Shown: one piece after another, positions 18,032 to 28,700 of the stretch
Layout: each line of letters starts with the position of its first letter
Position numbering within the stretch: position 1 is the first letter of the stretch
Assembly (NCBI RefSeq): GCF_900177675.1
Contig: NZ_FXWM01000001.1
Location: 2,799,001 to 2,863,000, forward strand
Direction of reading: 5' to 3'
Source: Bacillus sp. OV166
Lineage (GTDB): Bacteria; Bacillota; Bacilli; Bacillales; Cytobacillaceae
DNA: 64,000 bases
Translations under genes and position numbers: made by a program
The notes under the pieces: generated by a model
What the model saw: only the letters and a program-made list of their open reading frames with translations
The model's database searches: none
What the model was told of the DNA's origin: nothing

Positions 18032-18922
18032 ATGAGAGAAGTGACGAATACCAAAGCAGTACTAAAGATACCAAAATGGAATTTTGCCAAATATAAAACA
18101 AACTTTTCCGTATCGAACCTATTTATCTATGTTTCTGGTTTTATTGTGTTCTTCATTATTGCTTGTGCGCTATTTCCTAAATGGATCGCACCTTATTCAC
18201 CAACATTTATGAACACTGAACTTATATTAAGTGCCCCAAGTGCGGCCCACTGGTTTGGGACAGATTATTTTGGGAGAGATGTGTTTAGCCTTGTTGTTTA
18301 TGGGAGCAGGGATTCACTCATTATTGGTGCTGCTTCAGTAGTTATTGGCGGATTAATAGGTGGGGCGATAGGTGCTCTTGCGGGATATATTGGTGGTTTA
18401 ATTGATGTCATTTTTATGAGGTTTATCGAAATCTTGATGACGATTCCTGGTATTCTTCTGGCATTAGCCATTGCTGCTGTGCTCGGACCAAGCTTGTTTA
18501 ATATTGTCTTAGCTGTTGCGGCTGCGTCTATCCCGGGGTATGCCCGTGTGATGAGAGGACAAATGATGAGTATTAAAAAACGTCAATATGTGGATGCCTC
18601 TCGATCGATTGGTACGCCTAAATGGCGGATTTTTCTTTGGCATATATTGCCGAATTCTTGGTCACCAATGTTAGTCATGGGGACAATTGGTCTGGGAACA
18701 TCCATTTTAGTGGGTTCAGGATTAAGCTTTCTTGGACTTGGCGTGATCAAAGAAATCCCTGATTGGGGGGCACTTCTTTCCCAGGGAAGAGGTTACTTAA
18801 CAGTGGGTTGGTGGATCTCCACATTTCCTGGGCTAGCGATTACTCTTTTTGTCCTTTCGGTAAATATTATTGGAGATAAACTTCGGGATATTTTTGATCC
18901 GAAAACAAGCAGAATGAGATGA
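18032..18922 (+). CDS. ABC importer permease, DppC/GsiD-like
   Basis: About 296 residues, six membrane segments, preceded by a soluble N-terminal arm. HWFGTDYFGRDVFS is the signature that follows the first membrane span in DppC proteins; the EAA loop is DASRSIGTPKWRIFLWHILPNS. The start at 18032 is 8 bases after AAAAAAAGGGG; an in-frame GTG at 18023 overlaps that site and is less likely. Partner of the permease at 17067. Confidence 0.93.
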   Translation: MREVTNTKAVLKIPKWNFAKYKTNFSVSNLFIYVSGFIVFFIIACALFPKWIAPYSPTFMNTELILSAPSAAHWFGTDYFGRDVFSLVVYGSRDSLIIGAASVVIGGLIGGAIGALAGYIGGLIDVIFMRFIEILMTIPGILLALAIAAVLGPSLFNIVLAVAAASIPGYARVMRGQMMSIKKRQYVDASRSIGTPKWRIFLWHILPNSWSPMLVMGTIGLGTSILVGSGLSFLGLGVIKEIPDWGALLSQGRGYLTVGWWISTFPGLAITLFVLSVNIIGDKLRDIFDPKTSRMR

Positions 18923-18935
18923 AGGAGAGTAAAAG

Positions 18936-20963
18936 ATGGAGAAGCTGCTAGATATTCAGAATTTGAAAGTAGATTTCACGAATAATCATGGAGACCTTAC
19001 AGCCATTAAAGATGTGTTTTTGCATATTCACCAGGGTGAAACTGTCTGTATAGTAGGTGAATCAGGAAGCGGCAAAACGGTTACATCCAAAACGATCATG
19101 AGACTGATTGATTATGAAAATGGAAAGATAACAGATGGAAGTATCGTACTAAATGGTATTGATCTGACACATCTACCTCAAAAAAAGCTTCGTTCCATTC
19201 GCGGGAAAAAAGTGGCGATGATTTTTCAAGAACCAATGGCCGCTTTCGATCCTGTTTTTACGATTGGAAGCCAGATTATTGAAACGATCCTTGAAAATAA
19301 GCAATCTAGTAAATCGGAAGCGAAGGCACGCGCGCTCTATTTACTGAAGCAGGTGGGTATATCGGATGCAGAAATGAGGATGAAACAATACCCCAATGAG
19401 TTGTCTGGAGGTATGTTGCAGCGGGCCATGATTGCCATGGCATTGGCCTGTGGTCCCGACTTACTGATTGCAGATGAGCCAACGACAGCACTCGATGTCA
19501 CCATACAAGCACAAATCCTTAGGCTTCTTCAAGAGTTAAAAGAAGAGTTTGGAATGTCGATTCTCTTAATTACCCATGATATGGGCGTTGCTGCAGAAAT
19601 GGCCGACCGGATTATTGTGATGTATGCAGGAAGAATTGTTGAGCATGCGGACGTCAAACAATTGTTCGAGTTGCCACACCATCCATATACCTTTGGGTTG
19701 TTGCAATCGATTACGACAATGGATAGTGATCGAAGTAAAAAACTTTATTCCATTAAAGGGTCTATTCCAGGGTTATCCCAATTACCTTCTGGATGTCAGT
19801 TTCATCCACGCTGTCCGTTTGCAACTGCACGCTGTTCTGTCGAATCACCTCCATTGTTAGAAGTGAATGGCCGCCAAACCGCATGCTGGCACGCAGAGGA
19901 TCTAGTCATGACAGATAATTGGAAACAGCCTAGAGTAGAAATTAACACAGACGTATGGTCTGAAAAAGAAGTAGTTCAAACCGGATCAGAACAAACCCGT
20001 CAACCGTTGTTTACTATTCAAGAATTGAGCAAATTTTATCCGATTGGCAAGCGTGTATTTTCGCGAAATCCTTCCCATGTAAGAGCAGTCGATAAGGTTT
20101 CCTTTACGATCGAAAAAGGGGAGACTTTTGGACTTGTGGGAGAATCTGGAAGCGGAAAGTCCACCTTAGGGCGAGTTCTTTTACAGCTAGAGAAAGCAAC
20201 TAGTGGAAAGGTATTTTTTCAAGAACAGGATTTGTCAGCTCTTGGTGCGAAAGAATTACGTGAAATGCGGAAGGATATGCAGGTGATTTATCAAGATCCG
20301 TACGGTTCAGTAAACCCTCGTTGGAAAGTAGGAGACATTATCGGAGAACCTCTTCGAGTCCATGAATCACTTAGTGAGAAAGAAAAGGAGGCGAGAGTCC
20401 GAGAGTTATTAGATGTAGTTGGATTAAATAAAAATGGCTACAATCAGTATCCACATGAATTTTCAGGAGGACAGCGTCAACGGATTGCGATAGCAAGAGC
20501 CATCGCACTTAATCCTCAGTTTATTCTAGCAGATGAAGCGGTTTCGGCGTTAGATGTGTCTGTACAGGCTCAAATTGTAAATTTATTACAAGATTTACAG
20601 CGTAAGCGGGATTTAACCTATCTATTTATTGCTCACGGTTTAAATATCGTTCGTCATATATCTGATCGCATTGGTGTGATGTATTTGGGTCAATTGGTTG
20701 AGATTGCAACGAGTGAAGAAATGTTCTTGCATCCTGCCCACCATTATACAAAAGGGTTAATTGACTCGATACCCCATGCCGACCCAACCCGTCCTAGAGA
20801 AAGAATTTCCATTCAGGGGGAAATCCCATCTCCTGCTAATCCTCCAACAGGATGCCGTTTTCATACTCGTTGCCCAGCAGCGACTGCTCGGTGTCGGGAA
20901 GAACAGCCCCTATTTAGGGAAATTGCTACAGGGCATTGGGTTGCTTGTCATGATCCAGTCTAG
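18936..20963 (+). CDS. Peptide-type ABC importer, fused double ATPase (DppD-DppF / GsiA-like)
   Basis: A 675-residue protein containing two ATPase cassettes in one chain. Walker A boxes are GESGSGKT (residues 41-48) and a second GESGSGKST near residue 410; ABC signatures LSGGMLQR and FSGGQRQR; Walker [13 protein letters not shown] and [12 protein letters not shown]. Each half ends with the oligopeptide Cys-rich tail ([12 protein letters not shown] and [12 protein letters not shown]). The fusion resembles GsiA of the glutathione importer. Completes the importer with the two permeases and lipoprotein. Confidence 0.95.
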   Translation: MEKLLDIQNLKVDFTNNHGDLTAIKDVFLHIHQGETVCIVGESGSGKTVTSKTIMRLIDYENGKITDGSIVLNGIDLTHLPQKKLRSIRGKKVAMIFQEPMAAFDPVFTIGSQIIETILENKQSSKSEAKARALYLLKQVGISDAEMRMKQYPNELSGGMLQRAMIAMALACGPDLLIADEPTTALDVTIQAQILRLLQELKEEFGMSILLITHDMGVAAEMADRIIVMYAGRIVEHADVKQLFELPHHPYTFGLLQSITTMDSDRSKKLYSIKGSIPGLSQLPSGCQFHPRCPFATARCSVESPPLLEVNGRQTACWHAEDLVMTDNWKQPRVEINTDVWSEKEVVQTGSEQTRQPLFTIQELSKFYPIGKRVFSRNPSHVRAVDKVSFTIEKGETFGLVGESGSGKSTLGRVLLQLEKATSGKVFFQEQDLSALGAKELREMRKDMQVIYQDPYGSVNPRWKVGDIIGEPLRVHESLSEKEKEARVRELLDVVGLNKNGYNQYPHEFSGGQRQRIAIARAIALNPQFILADEAVSALDVSVQAQIVNLLQDLQRKRDLTYLFIAHGLNIVRHISDRIGVMYLGQLVEIATSEEMFLHPAHHYTKGLIDSIPHADPTRPRERISIQGEIPSPANPPTGCRFHTRCPAATARCREEQPLFREIATGHWVACHDPV

Positions 20964-21050
20964 TTCTACTAGACTAACAAGTGTATTTTTTCGCAATAAA
21001 ATAAATCTTTTGATAGGACCGCATCAATACTTAAAAGGAGGATATTCATT

Positions 21051-21389
21051 ATGCATACCTCAAATTCTCGTTCTGTAGGGATTCACTTAAAAACAACAAA
21101 ACAGTATTCCTTAGAAAAAAGTGAATATCTAAATCTGCCGGACTTACAGTTTTTTCAATGGTGTCATTCACAATATGGGTTAAATAAGGGAGTTTATAAT
21201 ACGATTGACCAGTGGTTTTACGGAATTGGAATTGAACGCGTTCAATATCGCCGTATCTTCATATTGAAATTTTTAGATTTTAGTAAAGATTTTGGGGTTG
21301 TGAAGGACCAACAGAAATTTATCCGATTTGGAAATGGAGGTCTCATTCGAAGGCTGCAGGGATTTATGCAGGGCATTAATCTTAAATAA
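21051..21389 (+). CDS. Hypothetical protein, 112 aa
   Basis: A well-placed small gene: AAAAGGAGGATATTCATT precedes the ATG, and it lies 87 bases after the ATPase gene on the same strand. The product is soluble and rich in aromatic and basic residues (for example WFYGIGIERVQYRRIF and KFIRFGNGGLIRR). No Cys pair, signal peptide or membrane segment, and no family recognised. It may belong to the importer operon, since no terminator is visible between them. Confidence 0.6.
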   Translation: MHTSNSRSVGIHLKTTKQYSLEKSEYLNLPDLQFFQWCHSQYGLNKGVYNTIDQWFYGIGIERVQYRRIFILKFLDFSKDFGVVKDQQKFIRFGNGGLIRRLQGFMQGINLK

Positions 21390-21515
21390 TGACGACAATC
21401 GCATACATTGATTTTCTCCTTTGTAAATATTACGTAAGATAAGTTAACAAAAATGGAGACTCACAAAGATAATTGTATTAAATTATCTATATATAAATAT
21501 TAGGGAGGGCTTCAT

Positions 21516-21662
21516 ATGAGCACGAATGACAAAGTTCTTTTCGCTGGAGATGTATATACGATCATATACGATTATAAAAACGGTCTGTACGAAATTAAAA
21601 AAGAAGATGAACGGGGGAAGGTGGTATTGGTTTCTAAAAATGACATAAATAAGTTGTTTTAA
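21516..21662 (+). CDS. Small conserved-looking protein, 48 aa
   Basis: A 48-residue ORF behind TAGGGAGGGCTTCAT. The sequence runs KVLFAGDVYTIIYDYKNG then LYEIKKEDE and ends NDINKLF. It resembles the 46-aa product at 34694 in pattern (V.F..D.Y.I...Y..G..EIK...V.V...I), so the two may be a small SH3-like beta-barrel family. Function unknown. Confidence 0.6.
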   Translation: MSTNDKVLFAGDVYTIIYDYKNGLYEIKKEDERGKVVLVSKNDINKLF

Positions 21663-21689
21663 TTTTTATAAGAGGTGCAATCGATTCTA

Positions 21690-21726
21690 GAGTCTATTTT
21701 CTTTATGGAAATAGGCTTTTTTTTTA
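21690..21726 (+). terminator. Rho-independent terminator
   Basis: AGTCTATTTTC pairs with GAAATAGGCT around a short loop and is followed by nine T residues, 30 bases after the 48-aa gene. Confidence 0.85.
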
Positions 21727-21778
21727 GTAAAGGAATCATAACATAACATTACATAATTATTTTTGAGGAGTGAAGTGG

Positions 21779-23023
21779 ATGGCCATTCAAAGAGACAAAA
21801 AGTTTTTGGAAAAAGGTCATGTGGGAGTAATGATTGAATGGCTTGCTTCGTTTGGAATGACAGAGAATGGGGGTGTGACAAGACTTTTGTATTCTCCATC
21901 CTGGCTCGATGCACAGCTGGCGTTAAAAAGTAAAATGGACCAATCGAAACTAGATACGTATTTTGACAGTGTCGGAAATTTATTTGGAAGATTACCAGGT
22001 TCAGAATCAAATGGGAAAACCATCTTGACTGGATCTCACATCGATACGGTAGTCGATGGTGGAAAATACGATGGTGCCTATGGAATCATTGCCAGTTTCA
22101 TCGCTGTATTAAGGCTATTTCAAACCTATGGTCTCCCAAAGAAAACGATAGAAGTCGTCTCTTTATGCGAAGAAGAAGGAAGTCGTTTTCCGCTCGCCTT
22201 TTGGGGGTCGAGAAATATCAGTGGTGCCTACAACCTTGACCGAGTGAAAAAGGTCAAGGACTCAGAAGGAATTCCATTTTTAGAAGCGATGAAACAAGCG
22301 GGGTTTGATCCGGAAAAGTATACTCCTGCAGTTCGGGATGTGGAACGGTTTGTGGAGATTCATATTGAACAAGGAATGATTCTCGAGAAAAATAAGAATC
22401 AAATCGGGATTGTGACCCATATTGTCGGACAACGCCGTTATTCGGTTCAAATCAAGGGAGAAAGTAACCACGCGGGGACGACTCCGATGCAATATCGGAA
22501 GGATGCAGTTAGCACAGCCGCCCATTTTATTTCTTTTTTAACAGAAAAAGCGCAAGTTGTTGACCCGCAATTAGTCGCAACGGTTGGAAGGTTAAACGTC
22601 AAACCGAATGTACCGAATGTAGTCGCTGGTGAGGTAGAGTTCAGCCTGGATATTCGACATCATGATGACACTGTGATGGACCATTATTGTGACGTGATTT
22701 TCGCGGAGTTTAAACGATTCGCTGAAAACTTAAATATGGAAGTGACCATCTCCCAGTGGATGGATGTAAAGCCGGTTAAGATGGATGGGGAGATGTGTAT
22801 GTGGGCCCGTGAAATTGCAGAGGCGAAAAACTACCGCTATCAAGAAATGATCTCGGGTGCTGGACATGATGCCCAAGTATTTGGTGCCGTCTGTGCCACT
22901 TCCTTACTATTTGTACCGAGCCAAAATGGAATCAGCCATTCTCCAAAAGAATTTACGAGTTTGGAAGAATTAGAAACAGGGATTGAACTATTAACTGAAC
23001 TTTTATATAACCTGGCCTATTAA
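21779..23023 (+). CDS. M20-family Zn hydrolase (allantoate amidohydrolase / N-carbamoyl-amino acid hydrolase type)
   Basis: A 414-residue di-zinc enzyme. Metal-binding motifs: GSHIDTVVDGGKYDGAYG (His and bridging Asp), CEEEGSRFP (catalytic and metal Glu), HIEQG, and near the C-terminus SGAGHDAQ and ISHSPKE. WGSRNISGAY follows the EEE motif. The dimer-interface residues NHAGTTPM are present. It hydrolyses a ureido or amide bond of an amino acid derivative; in this neighbourhood it may deacylate an N-modified cysteine compound. The ATG at 21779 is 8 bases after GAGGAG; an upstream GTG overlaps that site. Confidence 0.88.
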   Translation: MAIQRDKKFLEKGHVGVMIEWLASFGMTENGGVTRLLYSPSWLDAQLALKSKMDQSKLDTYFDSVGNLFGRLPGSESNGKTILTGSHIDTVVDGGKYDGAYGIIASFIAVLRLFQTYGLPKKTIEVVSLCEEEGSRFPLAFWGSRNISGAYNLDRVKKVKDSEGIPFLEAMKQAGFDPEKYTPAVRDVERFVEIHIEQGMILEKNKNQIGIVTHIVGQRRYSVQIKGESNHAGTTPMQYRKDAVSTAAHFISFLTEKAQVVDPQLVATVGRLNVKPNVPNVVAGEVEFSLDIRHHDDTVMDHYCDVIFAEFKRFAENLNMEVTISQWMDVKPVKMDGEMCMWAREIAEAKNYRYQEMISGAGHDAQVFGAVCATSLLFVPSQNGISHSPKEFTSLEELETGIELLTELLYNLAY

Positions 23024-23094
23024 AGGGAGATAATCATCATACAAAGGCCACTTCGATGATTACGAAATGATTCTAGATCGATAAATATGAAAGA

Positions 23095-23149
23095 AAAAAA
23101 GGTGCAGCTCGTTATTGGTTCACATCATGGAGCGTGGCACCTTTTTTTC
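23095..23149 (+). terminator. Rho-independent terminator
   Basis: A-run, GGTGC and inner GCTC pairing with GAGC and GCACC, then seven T residues; about 70 bases after the hydrolase stop. Confidence 0.85.
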
Positions 23150-23167
23150 CTTTTTGAATAAACGGCT

Positions 23168-23323
23168 GGGTCTTACATTTACTGTAAGATCCTTTTATTT
23201 TGCATTTGAGTAAATAAAGGGGTCTTACATTTACCGTGAGGCTGTTCTTTTTTGCATTTGGGTAAATGAAGGGGTCTTACATTTACCGTGAGCCAGTTCT
23301 TTTTTGAATTTGGGTAAATGAAG
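23168..23323 (+). repeat. Tandem repeat, three 52-base units
   Basis: GGGTCTTAC recurs at 23168, 23220 and 23272, a period of exactly 52. Each unit contains CATTTACYGT, a T-rich stretch and CATTTGGGTAAATGAA. Units 2 and 3 are closest to each other. No reading frame runs through it. The remaining bases to 23420 hold nothing I recognise. Confidence 0.9.
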
Positions 23324-23420
23324 TACCCATCATCTGATGTTTTTTTGATATGCAAATTGACATAGAGTTTGTTCTTCCTAAATAAGATAGATTTATTGGT
23401 AAAAGTTTAGGGGGAAGAAA

Positions 23421-23480
23421 GTGAAAACTATTTTAATAACAGGTTCATCCTCAGTAATTGGAAAAATGTACAAGATTTAG
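23421..23480 (+). pseudogene. Short-chain dehydrogenase, N-terminal stub
   Basis: GTG start behind TAGGGGGAAGAAA, then MKTILITGSSSVIGKM, which is the Rossmann TGxxxGIG start of an SDR (with V for G), then a stop at codon 20. Only the first strand and turn remain, so this is the promoter-proximal end of a deleted gene. It directly precedes the GC-rich FAD oxidoreductase. Confidence 0.65.
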
Positions 23481-23546
23481 TACTTAAATCCATCCTCCAG
23501 AATATCTTTTTACGTAGATATGGCTTGATTTTATTAAAGGAGCGAT

Positions 23547-25013
23547 ATGATGGAGAACTTTGATGTCATTATGATTGGCAGCGGCCATAATGCTTTAATT
23601 ACGGCTGCCTATTTAACGCGCGCGGGCCGCAGTGTCCTAGTTTTAGAAAAAAATGATCGCCCTGGCGGATTTCTGCGCACCGAAGAGCTGACGCTGCCAG
23701 GTTTTAAACATGATGTGTTTGCTGCTGCACATCCTCTCTTTACAACCGGACCAGCCTACGCTGAACTAAGAGAGGATCTAGAGGCACGCGGGCTCCGATA
23801 CATAAATACGGACCTGCCGACCGGTGTTTCGATGGAAGACGGACGAACGGCTGTCCTGCCGAGTTCATTTGAAGGGCTCATAGCTGAGGCGGAACGGCTG
23901 GCTCCCGGAGACGGTGCAGCACTGGCCAGCATGTTTGAACAGTTAAATCCATATGTTAACGATGTATTTGGATTATTCAATATGGATCTCTCCAGTCCTG
24001 AAGCTGCACCGATCCTGAAGCGCTTGCTTCACGAAGGGGGCGGGGCGGGATATTCGCCTTTTGCTGCCTGGCTAGTTTCAACCGCCCGTAATACCGTCAG
24101 TTCTTTAAAGTCACCAGTGACACGGGCGATGCTGGCCTCCTGGGTTACACACCTTGGCCGCACGCCGGATGAAGTCGGAAGCGGGATTTGGGTACCGCTG
24201 ACCGTGATGGCACTGATGGGCGGCGGAATGCCGATACCTGAAGGCGGCAGTGAGAAACTGGCTCAAGCATTATCTCAACTGATAAAGGATCAAGGCGGCG
24301 AGATTCTTACGCATACTCATGTCGAGCGGATCTTAGTGGAGAACGGTCGAGCGGTTGGTGTCCGAACTTCAAAGGGGAAAAAATATCGTGCTAAGCAGGC
24401 AGTCGTGGCCTCAACCACACCTGATCAGCTCTATCTCTCGCTCTTGGCCGATACGGAGATTTCACCACCACTTCGAGCACAAGCGAAACAGTATCGATAC
24501 GGCCGAGGCTGCGTCCAAATTCATCTAGCGCTAAGTGAGCCGCCAAACTGGCCAGATAAACGGTTTAACCGTGTCGGGCAGCCGCATCTAACAGATGGAC
24601 TGGACGGATTCACTCTAGCGATTGCCCAGGGGGCGGCCAATCTGCTTCCGTCCAACCCTACCTTTACGGTCGATTGTTCTACCAACCTCGATTCAACGAG
24701 AGCACCGGAAGGAAAAGCAATCATGCGCATTCAAGTGCTGGAAGTGCCCATCCGTCCGCGTAGGGATGCGGCTAACCTTATCGATGTCGGAGATGGTACA
24801 TGGACGCATGATTTAACCGAGCGGTTCACAGAACGCGTCCTAAATGTGGTGAGCAAACATATACCAAACATCCCAAGTGCGGTGATCGGAAAATACGTCG
24901 TCACACCGGATACGATTGCCAGGTTTAACCCGAACTCAGGACCCGGGGATCCCTACGGCGGTGCGCACGATTTGGCGCAAAGCTATCTTTTTAGACCATT
25001 ACCAGGGCTGTAA
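23547..25013 (+). pseudogene. Phytoene-dehydrogenase-like FAD oxidoreductase, C-terminally truncated
   Basis: 488 residues. The FAD-binding fold starts DVIMIGSGHNALITAAYLTRAG with the ERK-like VLEKNDRPGG, and the body follows phytoene desaturase-like NAD(P)/FAD proteins. The chain stops at SYLFRPLPGL, where the family normally continues about 40 residues through a G-rich FAD-contact segment; without it the enzyme is probably inactive. The base composition (many GCG, CCG, GGC codons) is clearly richer in G+C than the neighbours, which suggests transfer. A hairpin begins 3 bases after the stop. It could still be expressed (site AAAGGAGCGAT). Confidence 0.75.
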
Positions 25014-25015
25014 CT

Positions 25016-25054
25016 TGAAGCATAATATTGCCGCAGTGGCAAGCTTATGCTTCA
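25016..25054 (+). repeat. Nested inverted repeat at the truncation point
   Basis: TGAAGCATAA pairs with TTATGCTTCA, with an inner TTGCC/GGCAA stem. No T run follows, so it is not an obvious terminator; it may be the end of an inserted or deleted element that cut the oxidoreductase gene. Confidence 0.6.
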
Positions 25055-25747
25055 AAGTAAATTAGGCAAATATATGCTTCAAATATCATTTTACATTGTG
25101 CTAGATAATTTATATCCCTTATTTTCCTCGATGTATTGCCTATCTTTATTATTCCTCACACTCATATTGTATTACCAGTTTGGAGAACCAAAAGCATTGA
25201 ACTGTTTAACATTAGAAAGGGTCGAAACCCTTAAACATATTTTAAGAATGGAGATCATATTAGAAGAACATCAGAATACATAATCAATCTTTTATGCAAC
25301 GACACAATTTAACATACAACAATTAAACAATGAAAGGTAATATAGGGTTTTATAATTTATAAGAAGTACTACACAAAAAGAGAGTGCTAGTGTTATCCTT
25401 TCAGTATTTCTATGCTTTTAAAAATTAAGTGGGATATTAAATAAAATTTAACTATATGGATTAATCTCAATAAATGAATTTGAAGAAAAAGTTCTGAAAG
25501 TAAAATAAACATTTAAATATCCCTCATATAAATCGATAGGATTAACTGTCCTCTCGGTTTTTTTAATATAAATAATAAAAACAATTTAATATGAAGGGGA
25601 ATTAGTTAAATAGACCTCTTAGAAGACCTCTTCAAACAACAACCATTTACTTGTTTTGGGCAAATAGTGATTGTTTGTAATTACCAGAGAAATTCGTTTA
25701 ATAGTATAATGGTATTATGTGTAACCAATTAGAGAAAAGGTGACTAA
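25055..25747. other. AT-rich intergenic region
   Basis: No supported gene in almost 700 bases. A 78-codon frame at 25047 has no ribosome site. An imperfect hairpin with a T run near 25536-25565 (CGATAGGA / TCCTCTCG) may be a terminator. TATAAT near 25701 could be the -10 box of the TPR gene, but the -35 match is poor. Confidence 0.5.
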
Positions 25748-28700
25748 ATGGATCCATTATTAAAAAGTTTAGGAACTGCATTTTTTTCATTTGCACAACC
25801 TCGAATAAAAAATTCAAAAGTTGTTAGAGATTTTAGAAAGAGATGGTTAAAAGATAATTACGCCTTAAAAACTACCCTTATGTTTAAAGCTGGGGTAGAC
25901 GATGCCAAGGCACTATTAGAACTGCCAGAAGGTCTTATTAAAGAATTGCTAGAGGATATTAGCATTAGAAATGAAATCTTTAGATGGATTATTGAAGGAG
26001 TTTCATATGAAGATTTTTCTGACGATTCCTTAGAGTTAGAGTCTTATTTTGAAAACTATCCTGATGAAAAGGAAAAGATTATTCCGTTTCTAAAGTTAAT
26101 CCTCGATAATATTATTGAGTATAAAGAGATACACTGGGATCCTGAAATTCTAAATATATTAAATGGAATCGATGTAATTAAAAACGAGATGCGTAATGGT
26201 TTTTATCGCCTAAAACAACAACAAGTAAATCAAGAAAATAAAATCAACGAAAATATGCAGGCTTTGTTTGAAAATTATCTAGGTTCTGTTGGATTTGAAG
26301 ATTTACAAGAACTCTTGAACGAAGGGAAAATTATTACTGCAAGGAAAAAAGCTGAAGAACGTCTAAAGCATGCAAAAAAATCTGTTGAAAAATTAGAGTT
26401 AAACGCACTCATTGCTAACAGTTATTTATGTCTAGGTTATGAAAAAGAAGCAATTCCATTCTTGTATGGGGCACTTGCGGAATGTGAAGATAATTCACGA
26501 AAAAACCGACTCAACACTCTCATTCATTTGATAAATAATGAATTAGATCAGGCAGGTAAACTAGTGGAACTAAATATACAGAACGATGGATATACAGAGA
26601 AAAATGTACAATTATTGTTAAACATTTTTTTACAACAACGTGATTATGAGACAGGTCTTTCATTACTCGACAAGCATCCATTCTCAGCCTTGGAAAGTGT
26701 AAAAGCGAATATATTGTTAAGTTTAAGTCGATATGAAGAAGTTATAGCAATTGCTGAAAGACAATTAGAAGAAAAACCAGATTCCAAGGAATGGCTTCTT
26801 ATTAAAGCGGATGCAACCGTTCTAAAAATGGAACTTTCCGTCTTAAATGGAGGTTCGTTAGATCCTAAACAAACTTTACGTGAAGTAATAATGGATTTAG
26901 AAACGATTGAAAAAGAAAATGAGAATTCTAGACAATTGCAAAGAGTAAAAGCTCTAAAAGCAGGCTTATATTTTCGGAATAAGCAATTTAGGCAGGCTGC
27001 GGTTTATTTTCACGAACTTTATTCTGAGGAACCAAGTAAGGAAAATGAACAATATTTTAATAATGCAATTTGGTCTTATTTCCAAAGTGGTGATATAGAT
27101 AGTGCAATTAAATTACTTGAACAAATCTTGGCTGAAGGGAAGGAGTCTCCTCAATACGAGGAAGAAAATGCTGTATTTCTAGCTAGGTTGAATTTAAGTG
27201 AAGGGAGTCCTTATGATGCAATTAAAGTCTTAGAGACTTTCTTCGACAATATTACAGGGCAAGAACCGATGGATTATTACTTTGTTAAATTGGAAGCTCT
27301 GTTTTTATTATTAAAAACAACCGAAATGGAGTCCTTTATTAAAGAGGTTGAACAAAATATATCAATAACTATTGCATATGTTTTACAGGGATTTTTAGCC
27401 TTTTTGAAACATGATTGGGATGAGGCTTGCGATTTATTTAATAAGGCGATAGAAAATAAAGATGATGATGATACAGCAGTATCAGTAAAGCCCCTATTAA
27501 TCGATGCTTATATGAATAGGGGAAAAAAAGAGGATCAGCAAGTTGTTATTAAACTTATTACAACTCTAAAGCACTGGAAACAACATGAGCGTCTGGTTCG
27601 ACAATACATTGAGGCACTTTACAATTTGGGTGATTACGCAGAAATTTTAAATTTTTATCATAACGAATCTAATGAGCCACCTGTCTTTTTACAAGAAGTC
27701 GTTGCAGCTATTTATTCGGAAAATAAATGGTTTGATAAATCCAAGGAAATGTTCCAATCACTTTATCATAAGACTCAAAACATTAAGTTTTTAATAAGAT
27801 TTGCTGAATGCTTGTTCCATCTTGGACAGACTCAGGAATGTTTTAATACACTCTCATTTGCAGAGAAAAAAATACAGGAAAATGCTTCAGTTCAAGATTT
27901 TAATTTAATGACACACGCATATAAAACACTGGGATATTATGAAAAAGCATTGGAATTTGCGTACAAAACGTTTAAGCTTGGGCAGGATAGACCCGAAGTA
28001 TGGAGATCCTATTTCAGTGAATTTATAATGCTGTCTACAATTGTACCTGAAGAAATTATGAAAAAAGAATATATTGATGCTTACCATGAGGTTTTAAGTC
28101 AGTTTAACAAAAAGTTCCCTGACGAGAGACCTCCATTTGAACAATATAAAGTAATAGAGGAAGGTGGAGGAATTTCGGAAGAATTTATAAACAAATTAAA
28201 AGAGATTTCGGAAGGACAAGCCCATTTGGTGTCAGTTTATAATGAGCACAGAATGAGCTTAGAAATGTTCAGGCAATTAACCAATAAAAAACCTTTTGAA
28301 CTATGGGCTAGTATTATCAATCAACCAAATCTTCATATTTGGGTAAATCATACTGGGAGCATTGAAGAGGCTTTTAGCGGTGTCAAAGTGGCAAGAAAAT
28401 CACGTCAGGTACTATGTGACTTGTTTTCTCTTTTTACTCTTAATTACCTAGATTTACTTGATCAACTTTCGGAATTGTACGATCTATATATTACGCAGGA
28501 ACAGTATGAAACATTATTTATTGAGTATCAACAATTAAGATTGTCTCAGCCCAAAGGGGTTCAGACAATAGCCTATTATGAAGGGAATTTGGTTAGGGAT
28601 GAAGCCACTCCTGAGCAGGTTAACCAAACCATACAACTTATGGACAAAATTTTAAAATGGATTGATCTGCACTGTACAAAGGTGGGAAGTGCCTTAATAA

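Noticed and set aside
20761..21078. 105-codon frame overlapping the end of the double ATPase gene
   Set aside because: It is out of frame with a well-supported coding sequence and lacks a start site.
25047..25283. 78-codon frame after the FAD oxidoreductase
   Set aside because: No ribosome site, starts inside an inverted repeat, composition not protein-like.
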